Program-made: the position numbers and the translations under genes | Assembly: GCF_036346615.1 (NCBI RefSeq) | Contig: NZ_CP107836.1 | Span: forward strand, 1,240,001 to 1,304,000 | Origin: Streptomyces sp. NBC_00523 | GTDB taxonomy: Bacteria; Actinomycetota; Actinomycetes; Streptomycetales; Streptomycetaceae | Direction of reading: 5' to 3' | DNA: 64,000 nt | The notes under the pieces: model-generated | What the model was told of the DNA's origin: nothing | Seen by the model: the letters and a program-made list of their open reading frames with translations, nothing else | Database searches by the model: none | In this document: positions 38,718-46,407 of the stretch, in pieces | Numbering within the stretch: the stretch's first letter is position 1 | How the letters are laid out: the number at the start of each line of letters is the position of its first letter

Positions 38718-38978
38718 CTACGCGGGGTTGGGGTCTTCCCGGAGGGGACGCTCGGAGCTGTCCTCCCTGGGGACCGGTTGTTCGACCAGGGCGAGGACCC
38801 TGGTCGCCATGAAGCGGGCCGTGCGCACCACGGACCCGTTCCGGGTGACTTCACTCACTTCGACCACGCCCCGGCGGACCGCGGTCTCCACCCTGCGGCC
38901 TGCCCGGGAGGCCACCACCTCGTAGGTCCGGGTGCTGTCCCCGGCGTCCACGACTATCTCGACTCGATCGCCCTTCAT
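38718..38978 (-). CDS. Small conserved protein of unknown function, 86 residues
   Basis: Compact, mostly beta-strand pattern (MKGDRVEIVVDAGDSTRTYE, RRVETAVRRGVVEVSEV, RTARFMATRVLALVEQ). AAGGGGG precedes ATG 38978. No family recognised. It is divergent from the Ser/Thr kinase gene, and the 205-bp gap should carry both promoters. Confidence 0.7.
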   Translation of the reverse strand: MKGDRVEIVVDAGDSTRTYEVVASRAGRRVETAVRRGVVEVSEVTRNGSVVRTARFMATRVLALVEQPVPREDSSERPLREDPNPA

Positions 38979-39183
38979 TGATCCAATCCCCCTTCTGCGA
39001 CGGACCTTTGAGATCTCGCACGGGCCGGGGCGCCTGGATCCGCGGCTCCCTGACCACTCCTCAAGTCTCCCACCCGCCACTGACAATCGAATCTCCCCGG
39101 AGGGCGCGGCCTCTGAGCACCCCGGGCGGCGGGTACGTAAGCTGTGCCTCGTCAGGCGTACCAGGCAGCGGGGATGGGCAGAC

Positions 39184-40467
39184 ATGGCGATGATGCGGCT
39201 CCGGCGCGAGGACCCGCGTGTCGTCGGCTCGTTCAGGCTGCACCGGCGGCTCGGGGCCGGCGGGATGGGCGTCGTCTACCTGGGTTCGGACCGGCGGGGC
39301 CAGCGCGTCGCGCTGAAGGTGATCCGCCCGGACCTGGCGGAGGATCAGGAGTTCCGTTCGCGGTTCGCGCGCGAGGTGTCCGCCGCCCGGCGGATCCGCG
39401 GCGGCTGTACGGCCCGGCTGGTCGCCGCCGATCTGGAGGCGGACCGCCCCTGGTTCGCCACGCAGTACGTTCCGGGGCCTTCGCTGCACGACAAGGTGGC
39501 CGAGGAGGGCCCGCTGTCGGCCGCCGAGGTGGCCTCGATCGGGGCGGCGCTCTCCGAGGGCCTGGTCGCGGTGCACGAGGCCGGGGTGGTCCACCGGGAC
39601 CTGAAGCCGTCGAACATCCTCCTCTCCCCCAAGGGCCCCCGGATCATCGACTTCGGCATCGCCTGGTCGACGGGCGCGTCCACGCTGACACACGTCGGTA
39701 CGGCGGTGGGCTCGCCCGGCTTCCTCGCGCCCGAGCAGGTGCGCGGCGCGGCGGTGACGCCCGCGACGGACGTGTTCTCGCTCGGGGCGACGCTGGCGTA
39801 CGCGGCGATGGCCGACTCGCCCTTCGGGCACGGCAGTTCCGAGGTGATGCTGTATCGCGTGGTGCACGAGGAGCCCCAGCTCTTCGATGTGCACGACGCG
39901 CTGGCACCGCTGGTGAGCGCCTGTCTCGCGAAGGACCCGGAGGAGCGGCCGAGCACGCTCCAGCTCTCGATGCGGCTCAAGGAGATCGCGGCGCGCGAGG
40001 CGCAGGGGCTGCACGAGAGCCGGCCGCCGGTCCAGCGTTCGGCCCAGGAGGCGGACCGCCCGACCGGCCGGCTGGACGGCCCGTACACCGAGCAGCAGAC
40101 CCGCCGGGCGGCCGGTCCGGCGCCGGGATCGCGCCCGCAGAACCGGCCGTCGGCGGCGCGTTCCGCCCGCACCGGCAGTGGCCGGCCGGTGCAGCAGCCG
40201 CCGCGCGGGACGGCGCGTCCGGCCAGGCGTCCGCAGGGCACCAACGGGACGAACGGCAGGCCGGGCACCCGGCCCGGGACCCGGACCACCTCGACGGGGC
40301 GGCGCCCGGCCAACCCGAAGCTGCTGCGGCAGCGGCTCGTCGTCTTCGTGGTGGTGACGCTGCTGGTGGCGCTGGGGATCGCGGCGGCGCAGGGCTGCCA
40401 GGGCCCGGCCCGGGGGCTGGGCGTGGACCTCGGCCACGGCCAGAGCCAGGGCCAGGTCAGGCCGTAG
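39184..40467 (+). CDS. Eukaryotic-type Ser/Thr protein kinase (PknB family)
   Basis: 427 residues. Kinase domain about 15-275: Gly loop LGAGGMGVVYLG (G24-G29), catalytic Lys45 (VALKVI), HRDLKPSN with Asp139, DFG at 156-158, and APEQ. A long Pro/Arg/Gly-rich linker follows, then one membrane segment near residues 385-402 (LVVFVVVTLLVALGIAAAQ) and a short outside tail without PASTA domains. The targets are unknown. ATG 39184 is likely; a second ATG is two codons on. Confidence 0.94.
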   Translation: MAMMRLRREDPRVVGSFRLHRRLGAGGMGVVYLGSDRRGQRVALKVIRPDLAEDQEFRSRFAREVSAARRIRGGCTARLVAADLEADRPWFATQYVPGPSLHDKVAEEGPLSAAEVASIGAALSEGLVAVHEAGVVHRDLKPSNILLSPKGPRIIDFGIAWSTGASTLTHVGTAVGSPGFLAPEQVRGAAVTPATDVFSLGATLAYAAMADSPFGHGSSEVMLYRVVHEEPQLFDVHDALAPLVSACLAKDPEERPSTLQLSMRLKEIAAREAQGLHESRPPVQRSAQEADRPTGRLDGPYTEQQTRRAAGPAPGSRPQNRPSAARSARTGSGRPVQQPPRGTARPARRPQGTNGTNGRPGTRPGTRTTSTGRRPANPKLLRQRLVVFVVVTLLVALGIAAAQGCQGPARGLGVDLGHGQSQGQVRP

Positions 40468-40468
40468 T

Positions 40469-41287
40469 TCAGCTCTCCGGACGGCCGGTGGCCACCGCGT
40501 AGAAGGCGACCGCGGCCGCCGCGCCGACGTTCAGCGAGTCCACGCCGTGGGCCATCGGGATGCGCACCCACCGGTCGGCGGCGGCGAGGGCCCGGGCGGA
40601 GAGGCCGTCGCCCTCGGCACCGAGCATCAGGGCGACCCGGTCCATCCGGTGCGGTGCCGCCTCCTCGATGCTGACGGCCTTCTCGGCGGGCGTCAGCGCG
40701 AGCACCGTGAACCCGGCCTCGCGTACGGTCTCAAGACCCTGCGGCCAGGTGTCGAGGCGGGCGTACGGTACGGAGAAGACCGCGCCCATCGACACCTTGA
40801 CGGAGCGCCGGTAGAGCGGGTCGGCGCAGTCCGGGGAGAGCAGGACGGCGTCCATCCCGAGGGCGGCGGCGCTGCGGAAGATCGCGCCGATGTTCGTATG
40901 GTCGTTGACCGCCTCCATGACGGCCACGCGGCGGGCCGTGCGGAGGAGTTCGGCGGCGGCCGGAAGGGCCTTGCGCTGCATGGAGGCGAGGGCGCCCCGG
41001 TGCACGTGGTAGCCGGTGACGCGTTCGGCGAGGTCCGGGGCGACCGTGTGGACGGGGGCGTCGCTCTCCTCGATGACGTCCCGCATCCGGTCGACCCACT
41101 TCGCCGAGAGCAGCATGGAGCGCATCTCGTACCCGGCCTGCAGGGCGCGGCGGATGACCTTCTCGCCCTCGGCGATGAAGAGGCCCTCCGCGGGCTCCTT
41201 CCTGCGCCGGAGCTCCACGTCGGTGAGGCTGACGTAGTCGCTGAGGCGGGGGTCGTCGGGTGTGTCGATGGTGAGGGGTTCAGCCAC
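40469..41287 (-). CDS. SpoU/TrmH-family RNA 2'-O-methyltransferase
   Basis: SPOUT methyltransferase with a substrate-binding N-terminus (EGLFIAEGEKVIRRAL). Motif 1 is AVNDHTNIGAIFRSAAALG, motif 2 MLGAEGDGLS, and motif 3 IPMAHGVDSLNVGAAAAV. 272 residues. It resembles 23S rRNA or tRNA ribose methylases such as TsnR, but the target cannot be fixed. Its start overlaps the cobA stop by eight bases. Confidence 0.92.
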   Translation of the reverse strand: MAEPLTIDTPDDPRLSDYVSLTDVELRRRKEPAEGLFIAEGEKVIRRALQAGYEMRSMLLSAKWVDRMRDVIEESDAPVHTVAPDLAERVTGYHVHRGALASMQRKALPAAAELLRTARRVAVMEAVNDHTNIGAIFRSAAALGMDAVLLSPDCADPLYRRSVKVSMGAVFSVPYARLDTWPQGLETVREAGFTVLALTPAEKAVSIEEAAPHRMDRVALMLGAEGDGLSARALAAADRWVRIPMAHGVDSLNVGAAAAVAFYAVATGRPES

Positions 41288-42518
41288 GGTCCGCGCCGAT
41301 CTCCACGACCGCGCCGATCACGATGACGGCGGGCGGGCGGACGTCCTCGGCGGCCACCCGCTCGGCCACCGTGGCGAGGGTCGCGTCCACGCGGCGCTGG
41401 GCGGCTGTGGTGCCCTCCTGGACGAGGGCCACCGGGGTCTCGGGCGAGCGGCCGTGCTCCACGAGCGTACGGGCGATGGCGCCGATCTTGTCGACGGCCA
41501 TCAGGAGCACCAGGGTGCCGCGCAGCCGGGCGAGGGCGGCCCAGTCGACCAGGGAGCGCTCGTCGTCGGGGGCGACGTGCCCGCTGACCACGGTGAACTC
41601 GTGGGCGACGCCCCGGTGGGTGACGGGGATGCCGGCCGCGCCGGGGACCGAGATGGAGCTGGAGATGCCGGGCACGACGGTGCACGGGATGCCCTCGGCG
41701 GCGAGCGCCTGCGCCTCCTCCATGCCCCGGCCGAAGACGAACGGGTCGCCGCCCTTGAGCCGGACGACCGCCTTGCCGGCCTTGGCGTGCTCGATCAGCG
41801 CGTTGTTGATGGCCTCCTGGGCCATGTAGCGGCCGTACGGGATCTTCGCGGCGTCGATGACCTCGACGTGCGGCGGGAGCTCGTCCAGCAGGTCGCGGGG
41901 GCCGAGGCGGTCGGCGATGACGACGTCCGCCTCGGCGAGGAGGCGGCGGCCCCGGACGGTGATGAGGTCCGGGTCGCCGGGGCCGCCGCCGACCAGGGCG
42001 ACGCCGGCGGTCCGGGTGCGGTGGTGCGGGGCGGCGATGCTGCCGTCGCGCAGGCCCTCCACGATCGCGTCGCGGACGGCGGCGGAGTGGCGCGGGTCGC
42101 GGCCGTGGGCGCCGGCGGTGAGCACGGCGACGGTGACGCCCTCGCTGCGGCCGGTGGCGGGCGTCCAGGCGGTGGCCGCTTCGGCGTCGTCGCTGCGGAC
42201 GCACCAGGTGCGGGTGCGTTCCGCCTCGGCGGAGGCGGCCTCGTTGGCGGCGTCGTCGTCGGTCGCGATGAGCGCGTACCAGGTGTCGGTGAGGTCGCCG
42301 TCGACGTACCCGCGGCGCTCCCAGCGGATCTCGCCGGCGTCCGCCATCGCCTCGACGGAGGGGGTGGCGGACGGCGACACGAGGACGATGTCGGCGCCGG
42401 CCGCGATGAGGGCGGGGAGGCGGCGCTGCGCCACCTGGCCGCCGCCGACGACGACTACGCGGCGCCCGTTGAGGCGCAGTCCGACGGGGTAGGCGGGGCG
42501 ATCGGCGTGCTCGGCCAT
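41280..42518 (-). CDS. cobA: Uroporphyrinogen-III C-methyltransferase fused to precorrin-2 dehydrogenase domain
   Basis: Siroheme and cobalamin entry enzyme. Residues about 15-150 are a CysG-N-type NAD domain (VVVVGGGQVAQRRLPAL), and residues about 170-405 form the SAM-dependent methyltransferase (ALVGGGPGDPDLITVRG, IPYGRYMAQEAIN, LKGGDPFVFGRG, VVPGISSSISVPGAAGIP). 412 residues. Domain order is dehydrogenase then methyltransferase, as in CysG, but the ferrochelatase part is not clear. A cobalt or iron chelatase must come from elsewhere. Confidence 0.92.
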   Translation of the reverse strand: MAEHADRPAYPVGLRLNGRRVVVVGGGQVAQRRLPALIAAGADIVLVSPSATPSVEAMADAGEIRWERRGYVDGDLTDTWYALIATDDDAANEAASAEAERTRTWCVRSDDAEAATAWTPATGRSEGVTVAVLTAGAHGRDPRHSAAVRDAIVEGLRDGSIAAPHHRTRTAGVALVGGGPGDPDLITVRGRRLLAEADVVIADRLGPRDLLDELPPHVEVIDAAKIPYGRYMAQEAINNALIEHAKAGKAVVRLKGGDPFVFGRGMEEAQALAAEGIPCTVVPGISSSISVPGAAGIPVTHRGVAHEFTVVSGHVAPDDERSLVDWAALARLRGTLVLLMAVDKIGAIARTLVEHGRSPETPVALVQEGTTAAQRRVDATLATVAERVAAEDVRPPAVIVIGAVVEIGADRG

Positions 42519-42860
42519 GGTGGTGCGGGCTCCTCGGGGCGGGGCGGAAGCGCGGGCCGCTGCGGCGGTGGAGCGGCGTGGTGGGTGGTGTTCACGATAC
42601 GGGGTGGCCCGGGGGCCACGGTGTGCGGTGGGCGGGGCGCCTGCGGCGGGCCTTGTCCCCTCCCCGCCCCTTCCCGAAACCGGGGCGCTGCCCCGGGCCC
42701 CCGCTCCTCAAGCGCCGGAGGGGCTGGGCTTTCGGGGCTCCGCCCCGGACCCCGCGCCTCAAACGCCGGCGAGGCTGGAAGTGACCGTGCGGCCAAAATC
42801 AAGCCCCTCCGGCGATTGAGGAGTGGGGGTACGGGGGCAGCGCCCCCGCAACGCGCCGCG
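42519..42860. other. 342-bp gap with a Streptomyces-type intergenic repeat
   Basis: Separates cobT from cobA on the same strand. It is filled mostly by the inverted repeat at 42680-42848. I see no gene in it. Confidence 0.7.
42680..42848. repeat. Imperfect inverted repeat of a common Streptomyces intergenic type
   Basis: The cores of the arms, 42705-42725 and 42802-42822, match as reverse complements at 20 of 21 bases. The match extends outward with small gaps to about 45 bases per arm. The middle (42751-42780) has another CCTCAAACGCCGG unit, like the CCTCAAGCGCCGG in the left arm. Sequences with CAAACGCCGG or CAAGCGCCGG are scattered through streptomycete intergenic DNA. It may also end cobT transcription. 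Confidence 0.75.
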
Positions 42861-45800
42861 CTACTTCTCCGTCACGCCCGCCGAGTCGAACGTCGCCACC
42901 TCGTGCATCGCACGCGCGGCGCTCTGCACGATCGGCAGCGCCAGCAACGCACCCGTGCCCTCACCGAGGCGGAGGTCCAGGTCGACCAGCGGGCGCAGGC
43001 CCAGCTTGTTGAGGGCGGCGACGTGGCCCGGCTCCGCGCTCCGGTGGCCGGCGATGCAGGCGGCCAAGGCCTCCGGGGCGATCGCGCGGGCCACCAGGGC
43101 CGCCGCGCCCGCGCTGACGCCGTCCAGGATCACCGGCGTACGGAGCGACGCGCCGCCGAGCAGGAAGCCGGCCATCGCGGCGTGCTCCAGGCCGCCGACG
43201 GCCGCCAGGACGCCGATCGGGTCCGCCGGGTCCGGCTGGTGGAGTTCCAGGGCGCGCCGCACCACGTCGATCTTGCGGGCGTGCATCTCGTCGTTGATGC
43301 CGGTGCCCCGGCCCGTCACCTCGGCCGGGTCCATGCCGGTGTACACGCAGATCAGGGCGGCCGACGCCGTCGTGTTCGCGATGCCCATCTCACCGGTCAG
43401 CAGGCCCTTGTTGCCCGCCGCCACCAGGTCGCGGGCGGTCTCGATGCCGACCTCGATCGCCGCGTGGACCTCCTCGCGGGTGAGCGCCGGTCCGGTGGTG
43501 AAGTCCGCCGTGCCCGCCCGTACCTTCCGGGGCAGCAGGCCCGGCATCGGGGGCAGTTCCGCGACCGCGCCCACGTCGACCACGCACACCTCGGCGCCCA
43601 CCTGCGCCGCGAACGCGTTGCACACCGCGCCGCCGCCGAGCATGTTGGCGATCATCTGGCCGGTGACCTCCTGGGGCCACGCCGTGACGCCCTGCGCGTG
43701 CACCCCGTGGTCGCCCGCGAACACCGCGACGGCGGCGGGCTCCGGGATCGGCGGCGGGCACATCCGGGAGAGCCCGGCCAGCTGCGCCGAGATGATCTCC
43801 AGCATGCCGAGCGCACCGGCCGGCTTCGTCATCCGCTTCTGGCGTTCCCACGCCTCGCCGAGCGCCTTGGCGTCCAGCGGGCGGATGTTGGAGATCGTCT
43901 CCTGCAGCAGATCGTGCGGCGCCTCGCCGGGCAGGGCGCGGCGGCCGTACGTCTCCTCGTGGACGACCCAGGACAGCGGGCGCCGCTTCGACCAGCCCGC
44001 CTGCATCAGCTCCGGGTCCTCGGGGAACTCGTCCACGTACCCCACGCAGAGGTACGCCACGATCTCCAGGTGCTCCGGCAGGCCCAGCGCGCGCACCATC
44101 TCGCGCTCGTCGAAGAAGCTCACCCAGCCCACGCCCAGGCCCTCGGCGCGTGCCGCCAGCCACAGGTTCTCCACGGCGAGCGCCGACGAGTACGGGGCCA
44201 TCTGCGGCTGTGTGTGCCGGCCGAGCGTGTGGCGGCCGCCCCGCGTCGGGTCTGCGGTCACGACGATGTTCACCGGGGTGTCGAGGATGGCCTCGATCTT
44301 CAGTTCCTTGAACTGCTTCGCCCGCGCCTTCGGCAGCGACTTGGCGTACGCCTCCCGCTGCTGCTGCGCCAGCTCGTGCATCGAGCGGCGCGTCTCGGCG
44401 GAGCGGATGACCACGAAGTCCCAGGGCTGCGAGTGGCCCACGCTGGGCGCCGTGTGCGCGGCCTCCAGGACGCGCAGCAGGACCTCGTGCGGGATGGGGT
44501 CGCTGCGGAAGCCGTTGCGGATGTCCCGGCGCTCCCGCATCACGCGCAGGACGGCCTCGCGCTCGGCGTCGTCGTAGCCGGGCGCGGCGGGCGTGGCGGG
44601 CGCCGCCTCGGGGGCCTCCGCCGGTACGGGCTCCGCCTCGTCGCTCAGGTCCGGGGTCTCGATGACCTCGGGACCGGCCTCGGCCTCCGGCTCGGGTGCG
44701 GCGGCGGGGGCCTCGGGCTGTATCGGCTGTCCGGCGACCGGAGCGATGGCCTCCGGCTCGGGAACGGGGGCGGCTTCCGGCTCGGGGGCCGGGGCGGGCT
44801 CGGCTGCGGCCTCGGGGGCCGGGGCGGGCTCCTCCACCGCGACGGGCTGCGGCTCGGGGGCCGGTGCGGGTTCAGCCACCGCTACGGGCTCCGGCTCGGC
44901 GGCCGGTACGGGCTGCGGCTCGGGGGCCGCCACGGACTCCGCCACGGCGACGGGCTCCGGCTGCGGCTCGGGCGCCGGAACGGGCTGCGGCTCAGGGGCC
45001 TGTACGGGCTCCGCGACGGCCACCGGCTCCGGCTCCACGGCCGGAACGGGCTGCGGCTCGGCTGCCTGCACGGGCTCCGCCACCGGCTCGGCGGCCGCTA
45101 CGGGCTCCGCGACCGGTGCCGGGGCGGCCTCGACGACCGGGACCGGCTCGGACTCCACCACGGCGACGGGCTCCGGCGCCACGACCTGGGCGGGCTCCTC
45201 CACGGCGACGGCCACGGCCACCGGCTCGGGCTCCGCCACCGGCTGCTCGGCGACCGGTGCCACGGGCTCCTGCACCTCGGGGGCCGGTTCCGGTGCGGGC
45301 ACCGGCACCTCGGCCGCCGGGGCCACGGGCGCGGGCTCCGCGACTGGCTCCTCCGGCGCCACCGGCGCCCCGGGCTCGGCCTGCTCCGGCGCCGCCGGGG
45401 CCGTCCACTGGTGGGCGGTCTGCGGCGGGATCTCGCCCAGCTGGGGGCCCGGGAGGGGCTGGTCCGCGGGCTGCGGGTCGAAGTACTCGGGTTCGGCCGT
45501 GGCCGGGCCCGCGTGGCGGGCGGGGGGTACCCCGGCCGGACCGCGGTCGGCGAGGGAGCGGACCACACCGGCCCCCGACGTACCGCCGTAGGACGGCTCG
45601 GGCGAGGCCGGTCCGCGGTGCAGCGGGCGGCGCGCGGGGGGCTGCGCGGCGGGGGCGGGGGTGCGGACGGCGCCGAGGTCGACGGAGCCGGAGTCGCGGC
45701 CTCCGGACTCGTGCGCGCCGGGCCCGGTCTCGGGCAGCGGCGCGGCGGCGGCCTGGTGCATCGCGTACGCGGGGGCCTGCTCCTGGAGCTGGACGGGGCC

Positions 45801-46076
45801 CTGGGCGTGCGCCGGGTCGGCGGGCTGGGGGTGGAAGAGCGGCTGGTACGCGCCCTGCGCGGCGGGGTCCGCGTAGGGGTCCGCCGCCTGTGCCGTCGGC
45901 TGGGGTTCGCCCCAGGCGCCCTGGGCACTCGGCATCAGGAGGAGGTCGTCGTCCTCGGGGGTGTGCGCGGAGGGTTCGAGGTAGGTGTAGGAGTCAGGCG
46001 CGGGGACGCCCGTCTGCTCCACCGTGCCCGCGTTCTCCGGCAGTCCCTCGCCCGGGATCCGGCCGGTGTCACTCAT
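42861..46076 (-). CDS. cobT: Three-part fusion: Pro/Ala-rich region, BluB-like DMB synthase, CobT phosphoribosyltransferase
   Basis: 1071 residues. Residues 1 to about 498 are low complexity, dominated by Pro, Ala, Glu and Val. About 500-722 is a nitroreductase-fold BluB-like domain (RDIRNGFRSDPIPHEVLL, SVGHSQPWDFVVIRS, GWVSFFDEREMVRALGLP), which would make the lower ligand 5,6-dimethylbenzimidazole. About 725-1071 is CobT, which activates it with nicotinate mononucleotide; the catalytic Glu is in LGEGTGALLA near 1038. Fusing two successive steps makes sense. GAGGGG precedes ATG 46076, and a six-codon upstream frame ends on it. Residues in the first 500 may be a flexible or surface-interaction tether; that is a guess. 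Confidence 0.93.
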   Translation of the reverse strand: MSDTGRIPGEGLPENAGTVEQTGVPAPDSYTYLEPSAHTPEDDDLLLMPSAQGAWGEPQPTAQAADPYADPAAQGAYQPLFHPQPADPAHAQGPVQLQEQAPAYAMHQAAAAPLPETGPGAHESGGRDSGSVDLGAVRTPAPAAQPPARRPLHRGPASPEPSYGGTSGAGVVRSLADRGPAGVPPARHAGPATAEPEYFDPQPADQPLPGPQLGEIPPQTAHQWTAPAAPEQAEPGAPVAPEEPVAEPAPVAPAAEVPVPAPEPAPEVQEPVAPVAEQPVAEPEPVAVAVAVEEPAQVVAPEPVAVVESEPVPVVEAAPAPVAEPVAAAEPVAEPVQAAEPQPVPAVEPEPVAVAEPVQAPEPQPVPAPEPQPEPVAVAESVAAPEPQPVPAAEPEPVAVAEPAPAPEPQPVAVEEPAPAPEAAAEPAPAPEPEAAPVPEPEAIAPVAGQPIQPEAPAAAPEPEAEAGPEVIETPDLSDEAEPVPAEAPEAAPATPAAPGYDDAEREAVLRVMRERRDIRNGFRSDPIPHEVLLRVLEAAHTAPSVGHSQPWDFVVIRSAETRRSMHELAQQQREAYAKSLPKARAKQFKELKIEAILDTPVNIVVTADPTRGGRHTLGRHTQPQMAPYSSALAVENLWLAARAEGLGVGWVSFFDEREMVRALGLPEHLEIVAYLCVGYVDEFPEDPELMQAGWSKRRPLSWVVHEETYGRRALPGEAPHDLLQETISNIRPLDAKALGEAWERQKRMTKPAGALGMLEIISAQLAGLSRMCPPPIPEPAAVAVFAGDHGVHAQGVTAWPQEVTGQMIANMLGGGAVCNAFAAQVGAEVCVVDVGAVAELPPMPGLLPRKVRAGTADFTTGPALTREEVHAAIEVGIETARDLVAAGNKGLLTGEMGIANTTASAALICVYTGMDPAEVTGRGTGINDEMHARKIDVVRRALELHQPDPADPIGVLAAVGGLEHAAMAGFLLGGASLRTPVILDGVSAGAAALVARAIAPEALAACIAGHRSAEPGHVAALNKLGLRPLVDLDLRLGEGTGALLALPIVQSAARAMHEVATFDSAGVTEK
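44590..45420 (-). repeat. Degenerate Pro/Ala/Glu/Val coding repeat inside cobT
   Basis: Dozens of short imperfect units such as PEPVAVAEP, APEPQPVP and EPAPAPE follow each other without a fixed period. They encode part of the disordered N-terminal half of the fusion protein. Such a stretch can change length by slippage. Confidence 0.85.
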
Positions 46077-46093
46077 GCGTTCCCCTCGCCCAT
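46073..46093 (-). CDS. Six-codon upstream frame coupled to cobT (putative)
   Basis: ATG at 46093 with AAGGAG upstream encodes MGEGNA, and its TGA overlaps the cobT ATG. This is too short to be a functional product, but it could couple or tune translation of cobT. It may also be chance. Confidence 0.35.
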   Translation of the reverse strand: MGEGNA

Positions 46094-46407
46094 CGTCAGT
46101 GCTCCTTCGGCCCTTCGCCCGGGACGCCCGGACACGGCACGCGGTGCTCGTCCGGTGGAACGAGCGGGCGCGCCGCGCGGCACGAATCGGTCGCGGACAT
46201 CCTGCATTCTCGCGGTCGTTCGCCGCCGCGGCAGCTCATTTCGCCACGGCCCGCTGTGGACTGCGCCACGTTGCGCGTCCCAGGGTTCTGCCGTACCACA
46301 ACGGGGACCAAAACGGTCCCCTTTTCCGGACATTGACGAACGAAGCGACGAACGTCCGGGAGCGGTGCGACGATCGGCCAGCCTACCTCGCACCACTTGC
46401 CGACGGG
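46077..46407. other. 331-bp gap between cobL and cobT
   Basis: Holds a perfect stem-loop (46303-46321), a direct repeat of GACGAACG (46335 region) and the six-codon frame. I looked for a cobalamin riboswitch by its conserved B12 box and did not find one. No further gene is supported. Confidence 0.6.
46303..46325. terminator. Stem-loop between cobL and cobT
   Basis: GGGGACC and GGTCCCC pair perfectly around AAAAC and, in + orientation, run into TTTT. No + strand gene ends here, so it may serve as a weak terminator or attenuator for - strand readthrough from cobL, or as an operator near the cobT promoter. Confidence 0.5.

Noticed and set aside
46077..46407. Cobalamin riboswitch upstream of cobT
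   Set aside because: I looked for the conserved B12-box bases and the characteristic receptor stem and saw neither; a covariance search would settle it.
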